DNA from: Acidobacteriaceae bacterium
GTDB lineage: Bacteria > Acidobacteriota > Terriglobia > Terriglobales > Acidobacteriaceae
Reading direction: 5' to 3'
Assembly (NCBI GenBank): GCA_003140705.1
Contig: PLKU01000195.1
Span: forward strand, 9,077 to 14,624
DNA: 5,548 nt
This document shows positions 1-5,548 of the stretch, one piece after another. The stretch's first letter is position 1; every line of letters begins with the position of its first letter. The notes under the pieces are model-generated. The model was not told the DNA's origin, ran no database searches, and saw only the letters and a program-made list of their open reading frames with translations. The translations under genes were made by a program, and so were the position numbers.

Positions 1-2
1 AC

Positions 3-365
3 CGTCCTGATGAAGTTCTGCTTACCCTCCTGCGTCATCAGCGCGAAGTGCTGACCGCCGCCGCCATGAAGTCGCTTGGCGATCTGGACGAGATTCGCGC
101 ACGTGCCGGCATCAAAGGCGCAATTCGCGCGGTGCTGACCTGCCCGCTCTTCTTTGCCGGGGTAAGCTTTCTGGCCCTGGCTTTCTTCTCACTGTTGTTC
201 GCCTTGAACCATCTGAACCTGAGCCTGGTGGCGCCTGCTTCAGCCTCGCTGACGCTGGTCACCAATGCAGTCGCAGGAAAGATCTTGCTCAAGGAGAACG
301 TGGACCGCAGGAGGTGGACCGCCGCCGTGCTGGTCTGCATTGGCGTTTATTTTCTGGCGCATTGA
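3..365 (+). CDS. EamA/DMT-type small membrane transporter, 5' end cut by window edge
   Basis: The frame is open from the first complete codon at position 3 to a TGA at 363-365, giving 120 visible residues. A GTG at 48 could be a start, but the frame continues upstream without a stop and the charged stretch at residues 1-40 reads like an internal loop. I therefore treat the gene as 5'-truncated. Three hydrophobic segments are visible, at about residues 43-68, 71-95 and 105-118. A polar, charged link (KENVDRRRW, residues 98-105) precedes the last helix. This is the usual end of EamA/DMT half-transporters, where an acidic residue and an Arg-Trp pair precede a final short helix. The substrate cannot be told from sequence. 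A four-helix single-domain protein, with its first helix beyond the edge, fits best; a longer ten-helix DMT protein is possible. It converges on hpnE with 16 nt between the stops, so it belongs to a different transcript from the hopanoid genes. Family call fairly sure; function unknown. Confidence 0.7.
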   Translation, partial: RPDEVLLTLLRHQREVLTAAAMKSLGDLDEIRARAGIKGAIRAVLTCPLFFAGVSFLALAFFSLLFALNHLNLSLVAPASASLTLVTNAVAGKILLKENVDRRRWTAAVLVCIGVYFLAH

Positions 366-381
366 AGGGAACAGGCGAGAG

Positions 382-1809
382 CTAGGAGCTGATCCACCGC
401 GTCAATCCGGCTGGCTTCATATCAGGATTGAGAATCGCTTGCGGGTCACCGACTTCTTCGCAGATTGCTTCTGCGGCCAGATGTCCCGACCGGGCGGCGC
501 TCTCCATGGTTGAAGGCCATCCGGTGGCCATCCAGTCGCCGGCAAGAAACAGATTAGGCCACGGCGAGAGGGCATGTGGGCGAGCCGCATCAATCCCCGG
601 TGGGACGCCGAAGGTGGCACGCACTTCCTTCACAAACGCGAACTTCTCCAACTTTGCCTCATTCACGCCGGGGAAAAACTCTGCAAGTTCGGCGAGGGTG
701 AGCGACAGCGCTTCATCGCGGGAGAGCTGTGCAAAGCTGCGCGAGGCGCTGATGACGAGTTCAATGTAGTGTCCGCCTCTGCCCGTCTGCAGCCGCGACT
801 GGTTGTACATCCAGTGGACTTCGCGATCGAGCAGCACCGCATGTTCAAGGTCGGTCACTTCCCTGTCGAACCAGAGATGGACACTGCAGATTGGCCAATG
901 CTCGTGCTTGCCGATTTGACTGGTAAGAGCGTCTGAACCCTCCGCTGGAGGCAGATGTGCGAGCAACTTCTCCGTGGCCTCAAACGGAAGTGCCAACACC
1001 ACAAAGTCTGACCTCAACTCGCCTGTGCGTGTCTGAATGGTCCACTGGCCAACCTCTTCATCCAAGGCGGCGCCTTCAAAATTTGCGTTGAAGTGAACGC
1101 CGCCGCCGCGCTCTGAAAGAAACGCCGGCACACCCGCATATAACTCACTCAACGGCACGCGGCTCATGCCCATGTAGCCGCCTTCTGACGTATTCAAAAA
1201 GCCTTCGCGAATAATCTTGGTTGCGTACGGTACGGCAATTGAGTCGAGATCAGCGTTGAGCGCGCTGGCTATGACGAGGCGCCAAAAGCGGCTCATCGCA
1301 CCCTCGGTTTGCTTGTGGCGCCTGAGCCAATGCTCGAGCGTTTCACCTGTATCGCGCATGGCATCTGGCCGCATCATGGCTCGCATTGCGCGTCCCAACG
1401 CCATTTTGTCGGCACTGCTGAAGGCCTTTGCACTGATAAAACTGGGCGCATTGTGCAATGGAGATGGCAAACCGAACGGACCAAGCTTGAACGGGCCGAG
1501 CCGGGAACGACGCCCGCCCGGCTCGATCATGGTCATGTCGCTGGTCCAGTGGATATTGTCCGTAACCCCGATGCGCTCGTAGAACCCCACCACATTTGTG
1601 CAGCATTTAAAGAGCACGTGCTGGCAGTTATCGATGACCTCGCCCACACCGGGATGCAAGTAAGAGCTCGCGCGCCCGCCAAGATAGCCGCGGCGCTCGA
1701 CGAGTTGCACGCGCAACCCTGCATCGGCCAGCGCGCAGGCCGCACTCATGCCGGCAACGCCACCGCCGATGACCGTGACTGACTTCCGCCCGTCTTGAGC
1801 CTGAACCAT
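382..1809 (-). CDS. hpnE: HpnE, FAD-dependent hydroxysqualene reductase (squalene-associated amine-oxidase-fold flavoprotein)
   Basis: The predicted protein has 475 residues and belongs to the NAD(P)-binding Rossmann/amine-oxidase-like flavoprotein group that includes phytoene desaturases. In the bacterial three-enzyme squalene route, HpnE reduces hydroxysqualene to squalene. An N-terminal dinucleotide-binding motif is clear: VTVIGGGVAGMSAA (residues 11-24, G15-x-G17-x-x-G20), acidic E38 at the end of the second strand, then GGRAS (44-48) and DNCQHVL (60-66). PICSVHLWFD (306-315) is a stretch I associate with HpnE rather than with carotenoid desaturases. The C-terminal FAD segment NLFLAGDWMATGWPSTMESA starts at residue 419. 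I chose the ATG at 1809 because its A overlaps the last base of the hpnD stop codon (TGATG) and it puts the GGG motif about 15 residues in. A longer frame from a TTG at 1863 would add 18 residues inside hpnD. No strong Shine-Dalgarno is seen, which fits translational coupling to hpnD. A carotenoid desaturase is the main alternative, made unlikely by the hpnC-hpnD context. Confidence 0.93.
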   Translation of the reverse strand: MVQAQDGRKSVTVIGGGVAGMSAACALADAGLRVQLVERRGYLGGRASSYLHPGVGEVIDNCQHVLFKCCTNVVGFYERIGVTDNIHWTSDMTMIEPGGRRSRLGPFKLGPFGLPSPLHNAPSFISAKAFSSADKMALGRAMRAMMRPDAMRDTGETLEHWLRRHKQTEGAMSRFWRLVIASALNADLDSIAVPYATKIIREGFLNTSEGGYMGMSRVPLSELYAGVPAFLSERGGGVHFNANFEGAALDEEVGQWTIQTRTGELRSDFVVLALPFEATEKLLAHLPPAEGSDALTSQIGKHEHWPICSVHLWFDREVTDLEHAVLLDREVHWMYNQSRLQTGRGGHYIELVISASRSFAQLSRDEALSLTLAELAEFFPGVNEAKLEKFAFVKEVRATFGVPPGIDAARPHALSPWPNLFLAGDWMATGWPSTMESAARSGHLAAEAICEEVGDPQAILNPDMKPAGLTRWISS

Positions 1810-2735
1810 CAAGCGAACACCCGCGCCCAACCCATCCTCGTGATTCCGATTGCCAGTATCCAAGCTTTTTCCACCATCGACACGCTTGCCCGGCGGGAGA
1901 ATACATCGTAATTCGCGCGCTCAATGCGCTTGAGCAGTGCGTGATAAATCCGAACGAGGACCCACATTGCCGGACGGCTCTCAGGATCAATCAAGGGCAA
2001 AAGCAATTCCGCGGAGCGATAGAAGGTCTCGGCACGCGCTGCGATTTCGACAATCAGTGCTCGTTCCTCCGCTGTTGGCGGCTTGCCCGGAGGCCGATCG
2101 AGCAATGAGTTCAAATCGACACCGTGAGCGGCCAGGTCTTTAAGGGGAAGATAGATCCGATTGCGCGCCGCATCTTCGGCAACATCGCGCAGAATGTTGG
2201 TCAATTGAAACGCAACGCCTGTCTCCTCGGCCAGTTTCTCGGCCTTCGGGTCCGTGTAGCCGAAGATATGGATGCACACGAGGCCAACAACCGAGGCGAC
2301 CAGGTAGCAGTAGCGATAGAGGTCGTCGAAGGTCTCATATGTATCCGGCGCACCGGCGACGGAAGGCGTCAGGTCCATTGTGACGCCGGCGATCAATTCA
2401 TCGAGCAGGCTGAGCGGAATTCCGAACCGTTCCGTAGCATCTCGGACCGCCAGAAAGACAGGGTCAGAGGTATCGCTGCCCTGGCAGACGCCGCGCCAGT
2501 CCGCGAGCCACTCCTCCAAACACCGGCGGCGCTCCGGGCGAGATAAGCCTTCGTCGTCGGCAAGATCGTCGGCCTTGCGCATGAATGCATAGATGGCGCA
2601 GATGGCATTGCGGCGCGGAATGGGGAGGGCAACAAAGGCGTAGTAGAAGTTCTTAGCTTCGCGCCTGGCGATCGTGCGGCACACTGCATAGGCTGCTTCC
2701 AACCGGTGCTCGTCGATTGAATGCTGGTGGCTCAA
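1809..2735 (-). CDS. hpnD: HpnD, presqualene diphosphate synthase
   Basis: The protein has 308 residues and the all-helical squalene/phytoene synthase fold. HpnD condenses two farnesyl diphosphates head-to-head into presqualene diphosphate, a cytosolic or membrane-associated Mg2+-dependent reaction. The first aspartate-rich motif is DDLADDE (residues 56-62), preceded by IYAFMRKA. The second is DVAEDAARNRIYLP (184-197), preceded by FQLTNILR. A helix YCYLVASVVGLVCIHIFG (142-159) matches the conserved family segment that follows the substrate-binding tyrosine. EAKNFYYAF (26-34) is typical of HpnD and differs from the HYENF of HpnC. The start is a TTG at 2735 whose TTGA overlaps the hpnC stop codon. 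A weak purine stretch (AGAGA, 2743-2747) lies 7 nt upstream, so translation is probably coupled to hpnC. The stop overlaps the hpnE ATG by one base. CrtB-like phytoene synthase is the closest alternative; pairing with hpnC and hpnE argues for HpnD. Confidence 0.93.
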   Translation of the reverse strand: MSHQHSIDEHRLEAAYAVCRTIARREAKNFYYAFVALPIPRRNAICAIYAFMRKADDLADDEGLSRPERRRCLEEWLADWRGVCQGSDTSDPVFLAVRDATERFGIPLSLLDELIAGVTMDLTPSVAGAPDTYETFDDLYRYCYLVASVVGLVCIHIFGYTDPKAEKLAEETGVAFQLTNILRDVAEDAARNRIYLPLKDLAAHGVDLNSLLDRPPGKPPTAEERALIVEIAARAETFYRSAELLLPLIDPESRPAMWVLVRIYHALLKRIERANYDVFSRRASVSMVEKAWILAIGITRMGWARVFA

Positions 2736-3748
2736 GACCCATTCTCTGCGCGCCGTCCGCCCCCGGCGAGGCTGAGGAAAGGCAACAGTTTACTCGCTAC
2801 CGCACGAAGCGCGAGTTTCCGCTTGGCGCCCTTCGATATGGCTGGGCGCGCGGTCAATACGTCATAGTCCTGGCGCTCGATCGCATGCAAAATCTCAAGG
2901 CCGCCGCGACTGAATAGATCAAGATCCAACGCCAGATCGCGGTTGACCATCCCGATAAGCGGAAGCCCTTCTTCAAAGAGGCTACGGGCATACTCGACTT
3001 CGCAACGCATCAGTCCTCGAAACTCGGGTGTGGCAATGCCCTCTGCGAGAACCGTTTCACTAACATGAAAAAATTCCATGTCATTCTGCGGCAAATAAAT
3101 GCGGCCTCGAGCATAGTCCTGGCGTACGTCCTGCCAAAAGTTGGCTAGTTGCAGCGCCGTGCAGGTTGCATCCGAAAGGCGGAAGCGCTCTTCATCGGCT
3201 TCGCCGCACGCATAGAGCACGAGCCTGCCCACGGGATTGGCCGAATAACGGCAGTAACCGAGCACGTCCTCCATGGTTGCGTAGCGCGTAGTCGACTGAT
3301 CCTGGCGAAATGCGGTGAGCAAATCCGCAAACGGCGCTTTGGGAATTCCGCATTCGCGAATGGTCTCGGCCAGCGCCACAAAGACGGGATGACGCGCATC
3401 GCCTTCAAAACAAGCGTCGAGTTCCTCTCCCCAGATGTTTAGCAGCGCCAGCGCCGAGTCCTTGTTGCCCACTTCGTCGGCAAGATCGTCTGAGATACGG
3501 CAATACGCGTAGATGGCATGGAAATGCGGACGCAGATTCTTGGGTAAGAACCATGAGACCACGTGAAAATTTTCGTAATGTGTTTCTGCTAGGTTCCGGC
3601 AGAAGGCGCGCGCCTGCTCCAATGACGGGGCAACATCAGGGATACGATAGCTTGGGGGCAAGGACGCCCAGCCGCCTTCGATGAGCGCATCCCTGTAGTG
3701 CGCTTCAATCTCCAACTGTTCATCAGCTTTTCCATTATGTGGTTGCAC
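2732..3748 (-). CDS. hpnC: HpnC, hydroxysqualene synthase
   Basis: The protein has 338 residues and is a second squalene/phytoene synthase-fold protein, paralogous to its neighbour HpnD. HpnC converts presqualene diphosphate to hydroxysqualene. Its motifs are HYENFHVVSWFLP (residues 57-69), the first aspartate-rich motif DDLADE (87-92), YCRYSANPVGRLVL (165-178), and the second aspartate-rich motif within LANFWQDVRQDYARGRIYLP (201-220, D207 and D211). The HYENF segment, the NPVG helix and the NFWQD variant separate it from HpnD and from CrtB. The start is a GTG at 3748, with a weak GGACGG 5 nt upstream (3754-3759). About 45 residues precede the conserved core, and no in-frame ATG occurs before residue 159. 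A TTG at residue 12, 30 or 43 is a possible alternative start, so the exact N-terminus is uncertain. The gene follows the complete dehydrogenase gene by 27 nt and overlaps hpnD by 4 nt. Confidence 0.92.
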   Translation of the reverse strand: MQPHNGKADEQLEIEAHYRDALIEGGWASLPPSYRIPDVAPSLEQARAFCRNLAETHYENFHVVSWFLPKNLRPHFHAIYAYCRISDDLADEVGNKDSALALLNIWGEELDACFEGDARHPVFVALAETIRECGIPKAPFADLLTAFRQDQSTTRYATMEDVLGYCRYSANPVGRLVLYACGEADEERFRLSDATCTALQLANFWQDVRQDYARGRIYLPQNDMEFFHVSETVLAEGIATPEFRGLMRCEVEYARSLFEEGLPLIGMVNRDLALDLDLFSRGGLEILHAIERQDYDVLTARPAISKGAKRKLALRAVASKLLPFLSLAGGGRRAENGS

Positions 3749-3775
3749 GGTTGCCGTCCAGGTTCTACGTTCGCA

Positions 3776-4819
3776 TCAGGGCACAATGGCGGTCTTGATC
3801 TCGCTGCTGCGCTTCATCAGCTTCTCAAAGACGCGGTTGAGTTCGTACAGGTGGGCGTGGCCAGTGATGAAGGCCTGCGCCTGGAAGCGTCCTCCGGCAA
3901 TCAGATCGAGCGCCTTTCGGCAAATGGCCGGGGTGTGATGGAAAGTGGCGCGAAGCGTTATGTCGCTATAGTGAATCCGATTGGTATCCAGAGTCACCTG
4001 CGTGCCAACGGCGCAGCCTCCAAAAAAGTTCACCGTTCCGCCTTTGCGCACAAGCTCCACTGCCTCCTGCCACGCTTCCGGCACGCCGACCGCTTCAATG
4101 GAAATGTCCACGCCTCTGTTCTTCGGAGTAAGATCGCGCGTCTCACGGATGGCCTTGCGGACGTTGGTTGTTTGCACTACGTGGGCTGCGCCGAGTTGCC
4201 GAGCAGCCTCCACCTGTCCGTCGTGCTTGACGATGGCGATTGCCTCGTAGCCCGCGAGTACGGCCACATGCAGAATCATCAATCCCAGAGGGCCGCCGCC
4301 AATCACTGCAACGATGTCGCCGGCGCGTGGCCGCGAATCTTCGAAACCATGCACAGCACAGGCCAGCGGCTCAGTTAAAGCCGCGTGCTCCAGCGGCACA
4401 TGATCGGGAACGTGAAGTGTGTTCTTGGCGACGATGCGCGCGGGAATGCGGATGAACTCAGCATAAGCGCCATTGTTGAAAAGAAGATCGTCGCAGAGGT
4501 TCTCCTGGCCACGTCCGCAGAAGAAGCATTGCCCGCAGGGCGCGGAGTTCAGCGCAACAACACGATCGCCGGCCGCAAAACCTGAGACTCCTTCGCCAGC
4601 TTCAACAACCGTACCCGCCAACTCGTGGCCAAACAGGGCTGGAGGTACGATCATGCGCGCATGGTAGCCGCGACGAAATACCTTCAAATCCGTACCACAA
4701 GTGAGGGCGGCGCCAACGCGCACAATGAGTTCGCCAGGCAGCGCCTCAGGGATCGGCACTCGCTCGATGCGAATATCCTCGCGGCCGTGGAGGATTGCGG
4801 CTTTCATGGTTGTCGCCAT
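3776..4819 (-). CDS. Zinc-dependent MDR-family dehydrogenase (threonine/sorbitol dehydrogenase-like), complete
   Basis: The protein has 347 residues, the normal length for a medium-chain zinc dehydrogenase that oxidises an alcohol or polyol (or reduces a carbonyl) with NAD(P). Catalytic-zinc candidates are C41 (TCGTD), H65-E66 (FGHE) and E150 (TEPLACAVHG). The structural-zinc lobe has C95, C98, C101 and C109 in PCGQCFFCGRGQENLC. The Rossmann motif is VIGGGPLGL (172-180). The stretch after the second strand (IAIVKHDGQ, 194-202) lacks the usual acidic residue at its tip. The ATG at 4819 is preferred over an upstream TTG at 4861 because AGGAGG (4826-4831) lies exactly 6 nt before it. A further ATG at residue 5 is less well placed. 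The preceding dehydrogenase gene ends 10 nt upstream and hpnC starts 27 nt downstream, in the same reading frame. The family call is secure. The substrate is unknown; a role on a hopanoid side chain is inferred from position only. Confidence 0.88.
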   Translation of the reverse strand: MATTMKAAILHGREDIRIERVPIPEALPGELIVRVGAALTCGTDLKVFRRGYHARMIVPPALFGHELAGTVVEAGEGVSGFAAGDRVVALNSAPCGQCFFCGRGQENLCDDLLFNNGAYAEFIRIPARIVAKNTLHVPDHVPLEHAALTEPLACAVHGFEDSRPRAGDIVAVIGGGPLGLMILHVAVLAGYEAIAIVKHDGQVEAARQLGAAHVVQTTNVRKAIRETRDLTPKNRGVDISIEAVGVPEAWQEAVELVRKGGTVNFFGGCAVGTQVTLDTNRIHYSDITLRATFHHTPAICRKALDLIAGGRFQAQAFITGHAHLYELNRVFEKLMKRSSEIKTAIVP

Positions 4820-4825
4820 CAATGC

Positions 4826-4831
4826 CCTCCT
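4826..4831 (-). promoter_or_regulatory. Shine-Dalgarno sequence of the complete dehydrogenase gene
   Basis: AGGAGG on the minus strand ends 6 nt before the ATG at 4819. It is a full match to the anti-Shine-Dalgarno core and fixes the start. Its first two bases are the last two of the TAG stop of the upstream dehydrogenase gene, so termination and re-initiation are directly apposed. It is the only strong ribosome-binding site in the window. Confidence 0.8.
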
Positions 4832-5548
4832 ACTCTGCTCCGCCTCCCAACACTGGCTCAAGCATGATCTTCATTGAGTCGGCCTTGGGATGCGACGCGA
4901 TTTCGATCGCCGGAACCGCCTGATCGAGGGGGAAGCGGTGCGAAATCAGTTGGGTCAAATCAAATCCGTTGCGGTAGCCCCCAAAGACCAGATCGGTTAC
5001 CTCATCGAGAATTTCAAAGGAGGATGAATAAGAACCCATGAGAGTTTTTTCGTCCATGCAGACAGCGCCGGGATCGATGACCACTTCGCCATGCTGGGTC
5101 TGAGCGAAAAGCATGACCTTTCCGCCCGGCCGGACCGCATCCATTGCCGTCTGAATCAGCGCATTGCCTCCAACGGCGAGGATCACGGCATCGGCACCGC
5201 GGCCTTCAGTCTCGGCAAACACGCGTTCGACCACATTCTCGCGGCCGGCATGAATCGGATCCTTGAGGCCGAATCTTGCTGCAATGGCATGACGCTCCGG
5301 ATAAAGATCCGAAGTTAGCACGCGCGCTCCGGTGCGGCGGGCCAGCGCAGCATGCATCAAACCGATTGGCCCCTGCCCGATCACCAGCACGGTGTCGTCC
5401 GATTGAAGATTCAGCAGCTTTACGCCCTTGAGCACCGTGTTCACCGGTTCAACGAAAGAGGCCTGCTCAAATGGAACGTCATCGGGAATGCGAACCACGC
5501 CGCGGCTGGCGACAATCCAGTCCATGACGCGAATGTACTCAGAGAAGC
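4830..5548 (-). CDS. Zinc-binding MDR-family dehydrogenase, 5' end cut by window edge
   Basis: The frame runs from the right edge to a TAG at 4832-4830. It continues upstream of the first in-window ATG (5525), reading FSEYIRV just before it. That resembles the G-x-F-x-EY segment found mid-protein in this family, so the visible 238 or so residues are the C-terminal two-thirds of a protein of about 350. The N-terminal part that would carry the Cys, His-Glu and structural-zinc ligands is outside the window. Visible are the third catalytic-zinc ligand region FVEPVNTVLKG (5453-5421), the Rossmann motif VLVIGQGPIGLM, and an aspartate (SDLYPER, codon near 5309) at the end of the second strand, which usually indicates NAD preference. 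It is clearly divergent from the dehydrogenase that follows it, so this is a pair of different enzymes and not a recent duplication. The substrate is unknown. It is the first gene in view of the minus-strand series. Confidence 0.85.
   Translation of the reverse strand, partial: FSEYIRVMDWIVASRGVVRIPDDVPFEQASFVEPVNTVLKGVKLLNLQSDDTVLVIGQGPIGLMHAALARRTGARVLTSDLYPERHAIAARFGLKDPIHAGRENVVERVFAETEGRGADAVILAVGGNALIQTAMDAVRPGGKVMLFAQTQHGEVVIDPGAVCMDEKTLMGSYSSSFEILDEVTDLVFGGYRNGFDLTQLISHRFPLDQAVPAIEIASHPKADSMKIMLEPVLGGGAE

Noticed and set aside
380..390. Small inverted repeat (agct-agg-agct) at the hpnE stop as a possible terminator
   Set aside because: A 4-bp stem with a 3-nt loop and no T-run is too weak to call.
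1309..1782. 157-residue open frame on the plus strand
   Set aside because: It is antisense to the conserved N-terminal half of hpnE and has no motif of its own.
1809..1863. Longer hpnE start at a TTG (1863), adding 18 residues
   Set aside because: It would overlap hpnD by 55 nt, whereas the ATG at 1809 forms a TGATG junction and gives the usual short lead before the FAD motif.
2124..2546. 140-residue open frame on the plus strand
   Set aside because: It is antisense to hpnD, which has intact catalytic motifs; its low-complexity Arg/Ala content has no family resemblance.
1809..3748. CrtB/CrtI-type carotenoid synthesis instead of squalene synthesis
   Set aside because: Two distinct synthase paralogues (HYENF/NPVG type and EAKNFYYAF type) directly followed by an HpnE-type flavoprotein is the hallmark of hpnCDE; a carotenoid locus needs only one synthase.
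3589..3786. 65-residue minus-strand frame spanning the dehydrogenase-hpnC junction
   Set aside because: It is out of frame with hpnC over its conserved region and has no recognisable features.
3698..4378. 226-residue open frame on the plus strand
   Set aside because: It lies antisense to the dehydrogenase and the hpnC start, shows no recognisable domain, and is explained by codon bias of the real genes.
4820..4861. Longer start (TTG at 4861) for the complete dehydrogenase
   Set aside because: It lies inside the upstream dehydrogenase gene, and the ATG at 4819 has a perfect AGGAGG at 6-nt spacing.

Overview
The window looks like part of a hopanoid/squalene biosynthesis locus from a moderately GC-rich Gram-negative-type bacterium. 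The style of the HpnC, HpnD and HpnE proteins and the pairing with zinc dehydrogenases suggest an acidobacterium (Terriglobia-like). That placement rests on family resemblance judged by eye, not on any search.

Layout, left to right. Positions 3-365 on the plus strand hold the 3' end of a small EamA/DMT-type membrane protein that runs off the left edge. It converges, across a 16-nt gap, on a tight minus-strand gene series occupying 382 to the right edge. In transcription order (right to left) the series is: the 3' two-thirds of a zinc-type MDR dehydrogenase (right edge to 4830), a second complete MDR dehydrogenase (4819-3776), hpnC (3748-2732), hpnD (2735-1809) and hpnE (1809-382). Gaps are 10 nt and 27 nt, followed by overlaps of 4 nt (TTGA) and 1 nt (TGATG). 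The five genes therefore look like one operon whose promoter lies beyond the right edge. No non-coding stretch exceeds 27 nt, and I see no RNA gene, mobile element, CRISPR array or convincing terminator.

How the genes work together. From established work on bacterial squalene synthesis, HpnD condenses two farnesyl diphosphates to presqualene diphosphate, HpnC converts this to hydroxysqualene, and HpnE (FAD-dependent) reduces it to squalene. All three are present with intact signature motifs, so the window encodes a complete FPP-to-squalene module. Squalene-hopene cyclase and the side-chain enzymes (hpnH, hpnG and others) are not in view.

The least explained part is the tandem pair of divergent MDR dehydrogenases at the head of the module. 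Their close coupling to hpnCDE suggests a job in the same lipid pathway. A redox step on the polyol or sugar-derived hopanoid side chain is one possibility, but that is inference only.
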